DNA of 41,434 nt from JAWWPG01 sp033850885. Its GTDB lineage: Bacteria; Actinomycetota; Actinomycetes; Propionibacteriales; Nocardioidaceae. A model generated the notes under the pieces. It had not been told where the DNA came from. It saw only the letters and a program-made list of their open reading frames with translations, and searched no databases. Positions 23,798 to 31,651 of the stretch are shown here, one piece after another; position 1 is the first letter of the stretch, and each line of letters opens with the position of its first letter. Location: NCBI GenBank assembly GCA_033850885.1, contig JAWWPG010000019.1, positions 1 through 41,434 of the forward strand, written 5' to 3'. Both the position numbers and the translations under genes were made by a program.

Positions 23798-24793
23798 CTA
23801 CTCGCTGGTCCTCGCATCTGCAACCTCCGCTGGCTCGGTAACCGGCCTGCGGGTCACCCGTGAGCTCCGTCTGGTGCTGCCCAGGAGCTCCAGGATCGTC
23901 ACGGCACCGACTGCCAGAATGATGCTGAGAGCCAAGACGGGAACCAAGGCGCGTAGGAGTGCTCCCGCGCGTGAGACGCTGTGCACGGGGCCGAGAAACA
24001 CGCTGCTCGGAGCGTCAGCGACCTTGAGCTGCGCTGCCGCTGCACGGTAGCTGCCTTGCAGGGAGCTCAGGTTGCCGACTTCGGCCTGCTGGGCGGCGGT
24101 CAGCTGCGCATAGCGCGGAATGATGATGGCGAACTGAGCGAGTTTGGCTCGGACCTGGGCGATAGTCGCGTCCAAATTGGCTGCCGGGACCGTCTTACCG
24201 GCGGCTTGCGCGAGGGACAGGCGCTTGAGCAAGGTTTGGAGGAGGTTATATTCCGTTTGATATGAGATCCGGGGGTCTGCCCCATAGTTTCTACCAAGAA
24301 CGACTAAAGCATGATTAGTTGTGGCAAGTGCTTTCTGCGCGTCGGCGACCTGGTTGGCAGCGAGCGAGACCTGGGAGTTGAACATGTTCTTCAGCGTCGC
24401 GGCCACCACAGCCTTGAGCGCCGGAGCAATCGCGCTTTTGTTGGTGCTGTCGAACTGCACGGACATGTTGCTGCTCAGGCCCTTCTGGCTGACCGTGAGG
24501 CCAGACGCGAGCGTATGAGCGGGAACGCCCGATTCGCGGCTGGCAGCCGCGAGGGTTGCCGGGCCGGTGGCGGTCGCGGAGAACGCGGCAACGAACTGGC
24601 TCGCACCCTGGGTGCCCGCGAACGTGCTGTTCGGCCCGCCTACCAGGGCCTGAGTCGACACGGTGGCTGTCGCCGAGTACGTCCTGGCTGAAAGTAGCTC
24701 GAAGCCAGCCGTCGCAACCACTGCCACCAGGGGGATGAGCACCAGAATCCAGATGCGCCGGCGAGCCACGCTCAGGTAGTCGACGATCTCCAT
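23798..24793 (-). CDS. Wzz-type chain-length determinant (no kinase domain)
   Basis: Polysaccharide copolymerases of this type set chain length in Wzx/Wzy systems. The 331-aa protein opens EIVDYLSVARRRIWILVLIP with a membrane helix at about 14-34 and ends with another at about 283-304 (LLRALVPVLALSIILAVGAV). Between them is an extracellular helical region rich in Ala/Gln with coiled-coil character (QVADAQKALATTNHALVVL). No Walker motif is present, unlike the second copolymerase at 33894-35339. An AGGAG-type ribosome binding site precedes the ATG by 5 nt. Confidence 0.82.
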   Translation of the reverse strand: MEIVDYLSVARRRIWILVLIPLVAVVATAGFELLSARTYSATATVSTQALVGGPNSTFAGTQGASQFVAAFSATATGPATLAAASRESGVPAHTLASGLTVSQKGLSSNMSVQFDSTNKSAIAPALKAVVAATLKNMFNSQVSLAANQVADAQKALATTNHALVVLGRNYGADPRISYQTEYNLLQTLLKRLSLAQAAGKTVPAANLDATIAQVRAKLAQFAIIIPRYAQLTAAQQAEVGNLSSLQGSYRAAAAQLKVADAPSSVFLGPVHSVSRAGALLRALVPVLALSIILAVGAVTILELLGSTRRSSRVTRRPVTEPAEVADARTSE

Positions 24794-24798
24794 TTACT

Positions 24799-24853
24799 CT
24801 CCTCGGACGTGCCGGTCTGTGTTGGCCACGCTTGACGTCTTGCCCTGATTGTA
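24799..24853 (-). promoter_or_regulatory. Promoter and RBS of the wzz-sulfotransferase operon
   Basis: On the minus strand TACAAT (24853-24848) is a good -10 box, about 55 bp before the ATG, and GAGGAG (24804-24799) is a strong ribosome binding site. No convincing -35 is seen. The surrounding gap, 24794-25095, otherwise holds only the terminator below. Confidence 0.45.
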
Positions 24854-24951
24854 ACGCTTGCCCAATTAGGCCGATTGCTCCTGGCCAACGGACATCGCCC
24901 CTTGGCAGGCACCGAGAGTTCCTGCTCGGCGCAGAACTTGGAGTGTACGTC

Positions 24952-24979
24952 AGAAGAAAGACGCCCGAACCGGGGCGTC
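24952..24979 (-). terminator. Intrinsic terminator of the sulfotransferase gene at 25096
   Basis: On the minus strand GACGCCC (24979-24973), a 6-nt loop and GGGCGTC (24966-24960) form a perfect 7-bp stem followed by TTTCTTCT. This is the clearest Rho-independent terminator in the window. It lies about 115 bp past the stop of the minus-strand sulfotransferase and upstream of the wzz promoter, so it separates the two transcription units. Confidence 0.7.
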
Positions 24980-25095
24980 GTGTGGGTTCAGGGTACCACC
25001 GCCGATGCACTCGCCCTGTCCAGGTTTGACGGACCGACCGATCTGAGTCGCGATGCCGGCGACGGGGGCGTCTCCCTGCCTCGAGCGTCTCGTCG

Positions 25096-25920
25096 TTACT
25101 GCCGATCCCAGCGGAAGTCGACTCCCGGCTGGGCGTAGAGGCGTTCGTTGAGAGGACGGTAGTAAGCCCACAGCCTATCGGCGGCGGCCGGCTCGAGCTC
25201 GCGAGGGTTCTGCGCTGCATTGCGAGGCTCGACCCCGTCCAACCGAACGGGCTCCAGATCCAAGAACGCCCAGACCCGCCTCAGCTCGGCATTCGGGTCG
25301 GCGAACATCCGCTCGCTTTGCACCAGCAAGACCTGTTCGGGCGGGAAGAAGCGGTAGATCTGCTCGAGCTGGTCGGCATAGTGACCCCGCTCGAGGTACC
25401 CATGGTGTCGATACGCGAACCCCTCGTACGAGGTGTCCGCGAGCAGACGTTCGCGCTCCCCCTTGATCCGGGCAGGCTCCATATCCAGAGCCTTCTCGAA
25501 GGTCTCCGTCTCGTACCCACGAGCCACCTCGTACTGGTACTGGGACCAAGCTCGTTCGACGGGATCGCGGAGGACCGCAATCAGCTTGACGTGCGGCAGG
25601 ATGGCAGCGATCCGCTCTGGTGCCGCGGGGTGATACATGTAGTAGGGACTCGACTCGCCCGTCGTTCTCCACCTCTCGGAGGCCTTCTCGAAGCGCGAGG
25701 CGTACCAGGCGGCGCCCCGGTGATAGTTGGTGTCGAAGTAGTGGGTGCCCTTCCCACTGCGACACGGGGCAACGCCCGGATGCCGGCTGACCCACTCGGC
25801 CAGCGATGTCGACCCGCCTCGCTTCGTGCCGATGACGAGGTAGCCGATCGCCACCCGGGGGGTCGACGGGATGCGATAGATCGGCCCGAGCAGACGCTCC
25901 ATGGCTCGGCGAGTGCTCAT
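25096..25920 (-). CDS. Sulfotransferase (heparan-sulfate-sulfotransferase-like)
   Basis: The 274-aa protein belongs to the Sulfotransfer_1 group that includes heparan N- and 3-O-sulfotransferases. Its PAPS loop is YLVIGTKRGGSTSLAEWVSR, then HYFDTNYHRGAAWYASRF, GESSPYYMYHP and the 3'-phosphate site IAVLRDPVERAWSQYQYE. HHGYLERGHYADQLEQIYRF and VLLVQSERMFADP complete the pattern. It shares this layout with the gene at 30661, so the two may be paralogues. It is a single-gene unit ended by the terminator at 24952-24979. Confidence 0.87.
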   Translation of the reverse strand: MSTRRAMERLLGPIYRIPSTPRVAIGYLVIGTKRGGSTSLAEWVSRHPGVAPCRSGKGTHYFDTNYHRGAAWYASRFEKASERWRTTGESSPYYMYHPAAPERIAAILPHVKLIAVLRDPVERAWSQYQYEVARGYETETFEKALDMEPARIKGERERLLADTSYEGFAYRHHGYLERGHYADQLEQIYRFFPPEQVLLVQSERMFADPNAELRRVWAFLDLEPVRLDGVEPRNAAQNPRELEPAAADRLWAYYRPLNERLYAQPGVDFRWDRQ

Positions 25921-25968
25921 GCTTGCTGGACCCCCGATCCCCGCCCGCGTTGCAGCTCGTCGTGGGGG

Positions 25969-26008
25969 GACTTGATGTTGATGGTGCGGATCGTCATGAT
26001 ATCAAGTC
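25969..26008. promoter_or_regulatory. Interrupted inverted repeat in a divergent promoter region
   Basis: GACTTGAT (25969-25976) and ATCAAGTC (26001-26008) are perfect complements 24 bp apart, and TGATATCA, itself a palindrome, overlaps the right arm. The site lies between the divergent sulfotransferase (25920) and glycosyltransferase (26135) genes. It could be an operator for both, but no regulator is nearby. Confidence 0.35.
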
Positions 26009-26134
26009 TCACACGAGGGTCACGGCATAACCCATTGGCTGTGAATCTGGCCCAGCCCCTTCCCACCGTGGTCAAAACAAGGCAGGCTGTCCACGGGGCT
26101 GGGTTTGGGTGGTGGGGGTCGAGGAGGGGGGAGC

Positions 26135-27304
26135 ATGAGGCGTTCCGCGGAGCTTGATGGAGTATCGGATAAGTGGCGTCCGCTTAGAATAGCCATGGTG
26201 GGCCAAAAGGGACTTCCCGCGACATATGGCGGAATAGAACATCATGTTGAGGAGATTGGCAGCCGTTTAGTAAACCGCGGACACGAGGTCACCGTCTTCA
26301 ATCGTAAATCCTACGGCGAGCTCCCTGAATCCCCTTATCTCGGAATGCAGGTCAGAAGTGCGCCAACGGTGCCATCCAAGCACCTCGACGCAATTGTGCA
26401 TAGTCTCTCCTCGACGGTGCTGGCCCTGGCCAAAACCTGTGACGTGGTCCACTATCACGCGCTAGGCCCGGGTTTGGTGGCACCCCTGCCCCGGTACGCC
26501 TCCCGCAGCGGCGTTGTCCTCACCGTGCACGGCTTGGATCAGGAGCGCGGCAAGTGGGGCCGCGGAGCGCAAGCGATCCTCGGGGTGGCGCATTGGATGA
26601 GCGCCCGAGTCCCGGACGAGACCGTCGTTGTCTCCCGATCGCTGCTTGACCACTATCAACACGAGTTCGGCAAGGCGGTGCGCTATGTTCCCAACGGCGC
26701 GGCCGAGCCCAAGCCGGTACCCCCGGATGCGTTGGCCGAGTTCGGGTTGGAGCCCCAACGCTATGTCCTCTTCGTCGGTCGTCTGGTTCCGGAGAAGGCG
26801 CCACACGTCCTGCTCGACGCGTTCCGCGGTCTCGACAGCGACTTCAAGCTGGTGCTCGTCGGCGACTCGTCTTTCACGGACCCGTATGCCGAGGAAGTCC
26901 GGCGCTTGGCTCGACAAGACCCCCGGGTGACCCTCACGGGGTATGTCTACGGTGACCAGCTGGATGCTCTCTACCAGCACGCGCGGTTGCTCGTGCAGCC
27001 TTCTGTCCTTGAGGGGCTGCCGCTGACGGTTCTCGAGTCGATCGGTCACGCCGTACCGATCATCGCCAGCGACATCGAACCGCACCAGGAGCTGTTGGCG
27101 GATTCGGGGTCCGGGCATGAGCTGTTCCCCGTTGGCGATGTCGACGCCTTACGGGGAACCCTCCGCCGGGCCTTGGATGCTGAGATGCCACCAGCCATCG
27201 ACTTGCTGCGCTTTCGCGACTCGGTGCTGAGGCAGTACGACTGGGAGCAAACGATCGACTCCCTCGAGCAGATCTACCTTCGGGTCGCGCCGCCCGGAGG
27301 CTGA
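26135..27304 (+). CDS. DUF1972/GT4 glycosyltransferase (rhamnosyltransferase-like)
   Basis: The N-terminal DUF1972 region, typical of rhamnosyl- and related capsule transferases, is RIAMVGQKGLPATYGGIEHH followed by VEEIGSRLVNRGHEVTVFNR. Then come DVVHYHALGPGLVAPLPRYA and VLTVHGLDQERGKWGR. The GT4 donor domain has YVLFVGRLVPEKAPHVLLDA, LVLVGDSSFTDPYAEEVRRL and VQPSVLEGLPLTVLESIGHA. The length is 389 aa. ATG 26135 is chosen because a G-rich ribosome binding site (GGGGGGAG) lies just upstream. The first 200 bases are clearly more AT-rich than the rest of the gene, suggesting a mosaic or acquired 5' end. Confidence 0.88.
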   Translation: MRRSAELDGVSDKWRPLRIAMVGQKGLPATYGGIEHHVEEIGSRLVNRGHEVTVFNRKSYGELPESPYLGMQVRSAPTVPSKHLDAIVHSLSSTVLALAKTCDVVHYHALGPGLVAPLPRYASRSGVVLTVHGLDQERGKWGRGAQAILGVAHWMSARVPDETVVVSRSLLDHYQHEFGKAVRYVPNGAAEPKPVPPDALAEFGLEPQRYVLFVGRLVPEKAPHVLLDAFRGLDSDFKLVLVGDSSFTDPYAEEVRRLARQDPRVTLTGYVYGDQLDALYQHARLLVQPSVLEGLPLTVLESIGHAVPIIASDIEPHQELLADSGSGHELFPVGDVDALRGTLRRALDAEMPPAIDLLRFRDSVLRQYDWEQTIDSLEQIYLRVAPPGG

Positions 27305-27321
27305 GTCAGGTAACTGTGCGC

Positions 27322-27334
27322 CTCAGCGACTGAG
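27322..27334. terminator. Small hairpin between convergent genes
   Basis: CTCAG-CGA-CTGAG forms a perfect 5-bp stem in the 38-bp gap between the stops of the glycosyltransferase and the beta-helix gene. It is short and lacks a T tail, so it is a weak candidate for a shared terminator. Confidence 0.25.
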
Positions 27335-27342
27335 AGCCGGCG

Positions 27343-28671
27343 TCAACAGCCCGCCAGATTTCCAGTGACCACCTTAGCGGGAACGGTACTCGAGCCATCC
27401 CAGGTGTTGCCCTGAGACCCCCAGTAGGACCGGATGTTCTTGCCCATCGCTATGGACTGGAACATGTTCGAAGCAAATCCTGAGCTCTTGCTGGCTCCCA
27501 CCTTCAAATCATCACCGGTGCCCGAGGCGCTGTTGCATCGAATTGTGCTCTGGTACGTGCTGGAGTTCATGGACGGCGTCAGCAGGGGTCCGTCCATCAT
27601 CCGGAAGGCGAAGCCGGCAGCCCGGTACCCCGTCACGGTGTTGTACTCCCAGTCATTGCCCCAGCCGGACATCTCGTCGTTGAAACCGATCGAGACGTTC
27701 TGAGCGATGTTGTGGACGAACGTGTTGTACGAGCCGTCCTGGTCTGTCGTGAATGCGCGACCGTCTCCCGGAAGGTCGGACACGGTGTTGTCCTCGATCA
27801 GGTTGTAGCTGGAGGCGCCGTCTATCCGGATGCCTTCCTGCATGTAGTGCTTGAACGTGGAGGAAGCGATATTGCTGACAGTGTTGTTATCAATGGTCCA
27901 ACCATCGCTATAGGTCCCGAACCAGACCCCAGGGCCAGTACCGCAGGCGATGTCGGTGATCTGGGTCCCGCTGATGACCCCGTAACGGCCCATGCTGACG
28001 TGGATGCCTACCCTGGTGATGACGTCGTTCAGGATTTGGATCCCGTCGGCGGGAGTAAGAGCCGTGCCGATCTGATTCCCTACGTATGCCACGGCGTTCT
28101 GGGCCGCGATCGGGTCGTTCGTGCCGCGACCCGGGACGGCACGACGTGTCTGCCAGTCACCACTCTTGAGAAGATTCGAGAACCACAGATGGGCCGCGAG
28201 GGAGTTCCCTCCGTAGATGTCGATACCACCGACGATGTTCAACCCCTGAAGGGTCCAGTAGCTGGCACCGTTGCCGAACTCCACCGTCCTGTCAGTGTCG
28301 GGCGAGCTGGCGTTACACGACGGCATTGTCAGGTTTGAGCTCAGCGTTACCGGACCGTTTCCCGCTGGCTGCAGGACAATGGGCTGGGCTTGCGTTCCCG
28401 ATTTCCTGATGGTCAATCCGCCAAAATACGTTCCACTGTTCAAGGAGATGGTTGTGCCAGGCGTTGCGGCGGTGATTGCGGAGACCAGCTGTGCCTGGGT
28501 GGAAACCGTCGTCATCGCGCTCTGACCCGGTGCCGACTTGGCGCTTCCGGCCGCTGCGGACCCAGAGGCCATGGCGCTGGCCGAGGACTGCAAGCCGACC
28601 CCGAGAACAATCATCGAAATGGTAAGAGAAATTGCGAGCAGGTATGACGCCCGAAGGCAGCGTGGAAGCAT
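27343..28671 (-). CDS. Secreted right-handed beta-helix protein, lyase-like
   Basis: The 442-aa protein has a signal peptide (RASYLLAISLTISMIVLGVG, cleavage after an Ala-Ser-Ala run near 33). Then comes a start typical of the chondroitinase-B/PL6-like pectate-lyase fold: VSTQAQLVSAITAATPGTTI, SLNSGTYFGGLTIRKSGTQA, PIVLQPAGNGPV. Repeating Asn-rich rungs follow (WTLQGLNIVGGIDIYG, GWTIDNNTVSNIASS, NLIEDNTVSDLPGDG, NTFVHNIAQNV). It ends in GC with paired Cys residues. It probably binds or cleaves an acidic polysaccharide, most likely the local product; a catalytic residue set could not be assigned. AAGGA precedes the ATG. Confidence 0.8.
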   Translation of the reverse strand: MLPRCLRASYLLAISLTISMIVLGVGLQSSASAMASGSAAAGSAKSAPGQSAMTTVSTQAQLVSAITAATPGTTISLNSGTYFGGLTIRKSGTQAQPIVLQPAGNGPVTLSSNLTMPSCNASSPDTDRTVEFGNGASYWTLQGLNIVGGIDIYGGNSLAAHLWFSNLLKSGDWQTRRAVPGRGTNDPIAAQNAVAYVGNQIGTALTPADGIQILNDVITRVGIHVSMGRYGVISGTQITDIACGTGPGVWFGTYSDGWTIDNNTVSNIASSTFKHYMQEGIRIDGASSYNLIEDNTVSDLPGDGRAFTTDQDGSYNTFVHNIAQNVSIGFNDEMSGWGNDWEYNTVTGYRAAGFAFRMMDGPLLTPSMNSSTYQSTIRCNSASGTGDDLKVGASKSSGFASNMFQSIAMGKNIRSYWGSQGNTWDGSSTVPAKVVTGNLAGC

Positions 28672-29145
28672 TTGAACATCCTTGTAGATTCGCGCGGCGG
28701 GGGACTCCGACCAAGCGCGAACTGAGCATGCGTGGAGGGGTCTAGCGATTTGTTGCGGTTAATTCATAACATCACAATAAATCCGAAATAGCAACTCGCT
28801 TCCCCAGACCTGAGGGTGGTGAGACCCGATTTTCGAGTGAGGGCAAGGCGGTCAGGTCAGGATCCGGGTCCGAGCCGTTGGACTGACCCGACGGGCCGAG
28901 TGGTCGGGGAGCTTGCCAGCCCGTCGGGGTTGGTCGACGTACCGGCGCGTCGTCGGAAAGCGGCGCCCAGGGCCAGCCCGTCACCAAATCGGTGACAACC
29001 CCCTAACCAAGACATCACCGCCCAAGTCCGGCCTCGCGAAAGGGGGGAACCTAGATGAACAGGGTGCACGGCTGCGCGGAGTAGGGCATACTGCGGGATG
29101 GGGTAAGGCTTAGTTAGTTGAGACACACCAGGGTGGGGAGTTCTT
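28672..29145. other. 474-bp divergent regulatory region
   Basis: No gene is supported here. The left part (28745-28800) is AT-rich and may hold the promoter of the beta-helix gene: on the minus strand TTGCTA, 17 bp, then TGTTAT. The right part is GC-rich with a perfect 10-bp stem, CCCGACGGGC (28887-28896) with GCCCGTCGGG (28919-28928), and a second one, GTCACC (28980-28985) with GGTGAC (28991-28996). CATACT at 29087-29092 is a possible -10 for the glycosylphosphotransferase gene, leaving a leader of about 50 nt. No known riboswitch was recognised. Confidence 0.5.
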
Positions 29146-30660
29146 GTGTCCGGTGAGGTGGGGGATTTTCCGGTTCACGCTGGGCTGGTGGCGGAGGGCT
29201 CGGTGATCGAGTCGGCGTCTCCGGCGTTGATTCGGGCGCCGAGCCGGCCTTCGGCACGATCGAACGTTCTGCAGTTCGCGGCCCGCCATCCAGAGTCTGG
29301 GATCTCACCGCTCGAGGCCCTTCGACGGGTACGGATCGCGAGCATCACGGTGATGGCGGCTGTTGCTGTGGTCGCCACCGTGGGATTGGTGGTGGCAGGG
29401 CTACGGATGATGATCCTCGCGCCAGTCTGCTGGCTGGCTGCTGAGATCGTCGTGTTGCAGCTGTGCCGGCATCTTGACGAGATGGGCGGCGTCGCTGATG
29501 CGCTGAGACGGCAGGTGCTCTACGGGATGACCGCGTGCGTTGCTGGTGTCCTCATCCAGAGGCCCGACGTGTCGCTCAAGCTGCTGCTGATTCTCGGGTT
29601 CTTCGCATCAGCCGAGGTCACCTGGCTGCTCGTGCTTCGGCTGCCTCGGGTGCGCCGAACGATCGGGATCGCGTCGCCTTCGTCGGCTCTCATCGTCGCC
29701 GACCGCTCGACGGCGGCCGAGACGGTGGAGGACAGGGCGGGTGTGTCGTCGACGAATGTCGTAGGCGTGTGCTTGGTCGATGGGCACGACCGGGAGGCAT
29801 CCGTTGCCGGTGTGCCGGTTCTCGGCACGGTTGACGACGTAGTGGCCCTCGTTCAGAGCCTCAACATCCATGAAGTCGTCGTCCGGCTCGAGTCGCCGCT
29901 GGACCAGGAATGGCTGAGCGAGTTGCAGTGGTCGCTGGAGGAGCTCGGTGCCAGGCTGACCCTGGTGACTCGGCTGCGCAACACGCGGTCAGGGCGCATC
30001 AAGGTGAGCGGAATGGGAAGCTCGATCGTCCTCGGTGTTGCGCATGCCCGTCCCACCGGACTGGCACGCAGGGCCAAGGCGGCAGCCGAGTTCGTCCTTG
30101 CTCTCACCCTTTTCGCGCTCTCGCTGCCGCTGCTCGCCGTCTGCGCCGTGGCGGTCCGGCTGGACTCCCCGGGTCCCGTCCTCTTCCGCCAGACCCGGGT
30201 CCGCGACGGTGACCGAACCTTCACGATGCTCAAGCTCCGCACGATGCACCTCGACGCCGAGGAGAGGCGCGCCGAGCTCGAAGAGAGCAACGAGGTGGGC
30301 GGCGCGCTCTTCAAGATGAAGGCTGACCCCAGGGTGACCCGGGTCGGTCGGGTCCTTCGCAAGTTTTCTCTCGATGAGCTGCCCCAGCTTCTCAATGTGA
30401 TGCGGGGGGAGATGGCGCTGATCGGTCCGCGGCCAGCCCTTCCCAGCGAGGTCGAGATGTACGACCGGCGGGCGAGCAGACGCCTCAGCGTGAAGCCGGG
30501 TCTCACCGGGCTTTGGCAGGTGAGCGGCAGGTCGCGGCTCTCCTGGGAGGAGTCGGTCGCGATCGACATCGAGTACGTCGACAACTGGAGTCCGAGCCTC
30601 GATGTCCGGATCGCCCTGGAGACGGTTCGTGCTGTTGCGTTCAAGGACGGTGCGTACTAG
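29146..30660 (+). CDS. Polyprenyl-phosphate glycosylphosphotransferase (initiating)
   Basis: This enzyme (WbaP/CpsE/WcaJ type) moves a sugar-1-phosphate to the polyprenyl-phosphate carrier and starts repeat-unit assembly. In 504 aa it has several N-terminal membrane helices (about 65-170), a nucleotide-binding-like middle (VVGVCLVDGHDREASVAGVP, then VPVLGTVDDVVALV), a further helix (AAEFVLALTLFALSLPLLAV) and the catalytic sugar-transferase domain. That domain contains LDSPGPVLFRQTRVRDGDR, FTMLKLRTM, FSLDELPQLLNVMRGEMALI, GPRPALP and PGLTGLWQVSGRS. GTG start with GGGGAG 5 nt upstream. It begins a run of tightly packed plus-strand genes. Confidence 0.93.
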   Translation: MSGEVGDFPVHAGLVAEGSVIESASPALIRAPSRPSARSNVLQFAARHPESGISPLEALRRVRIASITVMAAVAVVATVGLVVAGLRMMILAPVCWLAAEIVVLQLCRHLDEMGGVADALRRQVLYGMTACVAGVLIQRPDVSLKLLLILGFFASAEVTWLLVLRLPRVRRTIGIASPSSALIVADRSTAAETVEDRAGVSSTNVVGVCLVDGHDREASVAGVPVLGTVDDVVALVQSLNIHEVVVRLESPLDQEWLSELQWSLEELGARLTLVTRLRNTRSGRIKVSGMGSSIVLGVAHARPTGLARRAKAAAEFVLALTLFALSLPLLAVCAVAVRLDSPGPVLFRQTRVRDGDRTFTMLKLRTMHLDAEERRAELEESNEVGGALFKMKADPRVTRVGRVLRKFSLDELPQLLNVMRGEMALIGPRPALPSEVEMYDRRASRRLSVKPGLTGLWQVSGRSRLSWEESVAIDIEYVDNWSPSLDVRIALETVRAVAFKDGAY

Positions 30661-31644
30661 ATGTCACGCGTCCAGCAGCCGGGTCCGGCGCCCGGTTCAG
30701 GGGAGCTGGCTCGGCCGGAGGGCATCGGAGGGATGGACGTCGGACGCGCAGGCGTCCTCGTCCGCGATGCGATGCCGAATCCGCTCCTCAACGCCGCCAA
30801 GCATGGGGTGCGGGGCATGGGGCTGATGACGGCCTCGGCTCGGGTGATGCCGGACTATCTCATCGTCGGCACCAAGAAAGGCGGCACGACGTCCCTTGCG
30901 AACTGGCTGGTCCAGCACCCGGGTGTCCTGCGAATGTTCCCGAGGACGCAACGGTACAAGAGCGCACACTACTTCGACACCAACTTCGACCGGGGCCCGG
31001 CGTGGTACCGCTCTCACTTCCCGACCCGCCAGACCCGTGCCCGCCTCGCGGGGCGGCTCGGCTACCGGCCGCTGGTCGGCGAGGCCAGCCCGTACTATAT
31101 GTTCCATCCGGCCACTCCTGACCGGGTCAAGTCGGCTATTCCCCGGGCCAAGGTGATCATGCTGCTGCGGGACCCGGTATCTCGGGCGTACAGCCACTAC
31201 TGGGACCGGGTGAGCACCGGCTTCGAGGTGTTGCCGACGTTCGAGGAGGCGGTGGCGGCAGAAGCAGCGCGGCTGGCCGACGTCGACGAGGCTCGGCTGG
31301 CCGACCCCGGGTATCAGCACTACTCCCACGAACACCACAGCTACCTGGCCCGAGGGCGCTATGCAGAGCAGCTCGTGCGCTGGCAGGCACTGTTCGACCC
31401 CGACCAGCTGCTCGTTCTCGACTTCGAGCGGATGAAGTCCGAGCCGGAGGCGCTCCTGGAAGAGGTCCTCACGTTCCTCGGATTGCCGCATTGTGCGTCG
31501 ATCGATCTGCAGGCCCGCAACGGACGCAGCCGCCGACCGCAGATGTCGGAGTCGACGCGGGACGAGCTGCGTGCCTACTTCCGGCCGCACAACCACCGCC
31601 TGTCCGAGCTGACGGGCCAGGAGTTCTCCTGGACCGGCGACTGA
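30661..31644 (+). CDS. Sulfotransferase (heparan-sulfate-sulfotransferase-like)
   Basis: The ATG directly follows the stop of the initiating transferase gene, so the two are translationally coupled. After a variable 60-residue N-terminus the PAPS loop is YLIVGTKKGGTTSLANWLVQ, then SAHYFDTNFDRGPAWYRSHF, GEASPYYMFHP and the 3'-phosphate site VIMLLRDPVSRAYSHYWDRV. HHSYLARGRYAEQLVRWQAL and LLVLDFERMKSEP follow. At 327 aa it is longer than the similar gene at 25096 because of the N-terminal extension; a start at the ATG encoding MDVGRAG or MPNPLL is possible. It likely sulfates the sugar product made by the cluster. Confidence 0.87.
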   Translation: MSRVQQPGPAPGSGELARPEGIGGMDVGRAGVLVRDAMPNPLLNAAKHGVRGMGLMTASARVMPDYLIVGTKKGGTTSLANWLVQHPGVLRMFPRTQRYKSAHYFDTNFDRGPAWYRSHFPTRQTRARLAGRLGYRPLVGEASPYYMFHPATPDRVKSAIPRAKVIMLLRDPVSRAYSHYWDRVSTGFEVLPTFEEAVAAEAARLADVDEARLADPGYQHYSHEHHSYLARGRYAEQLVRWQALFDPDQLLVLDFERMKSEPEALLEEVLTFLGLPHCASIDLQARNGRSRRPQMSESTRDELRAYFRPHNHRLSELTGQEFSWTGD

Positions 31645-31651
31645 CGTCGCG

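Noticed and set aside
25318..26157. Plus-strand 279-aa frame opposite a sulfotransferase
   Set aside because: The sulfotransferase on the minus strand has clear PAPS-binding motifs; this frame has none.
27712..28338. Plus-strand 208-aa frame opposite the beta-helix gene
   Set aside because: It is an antisense shadow without recognisable domains or a ribosome binding site.
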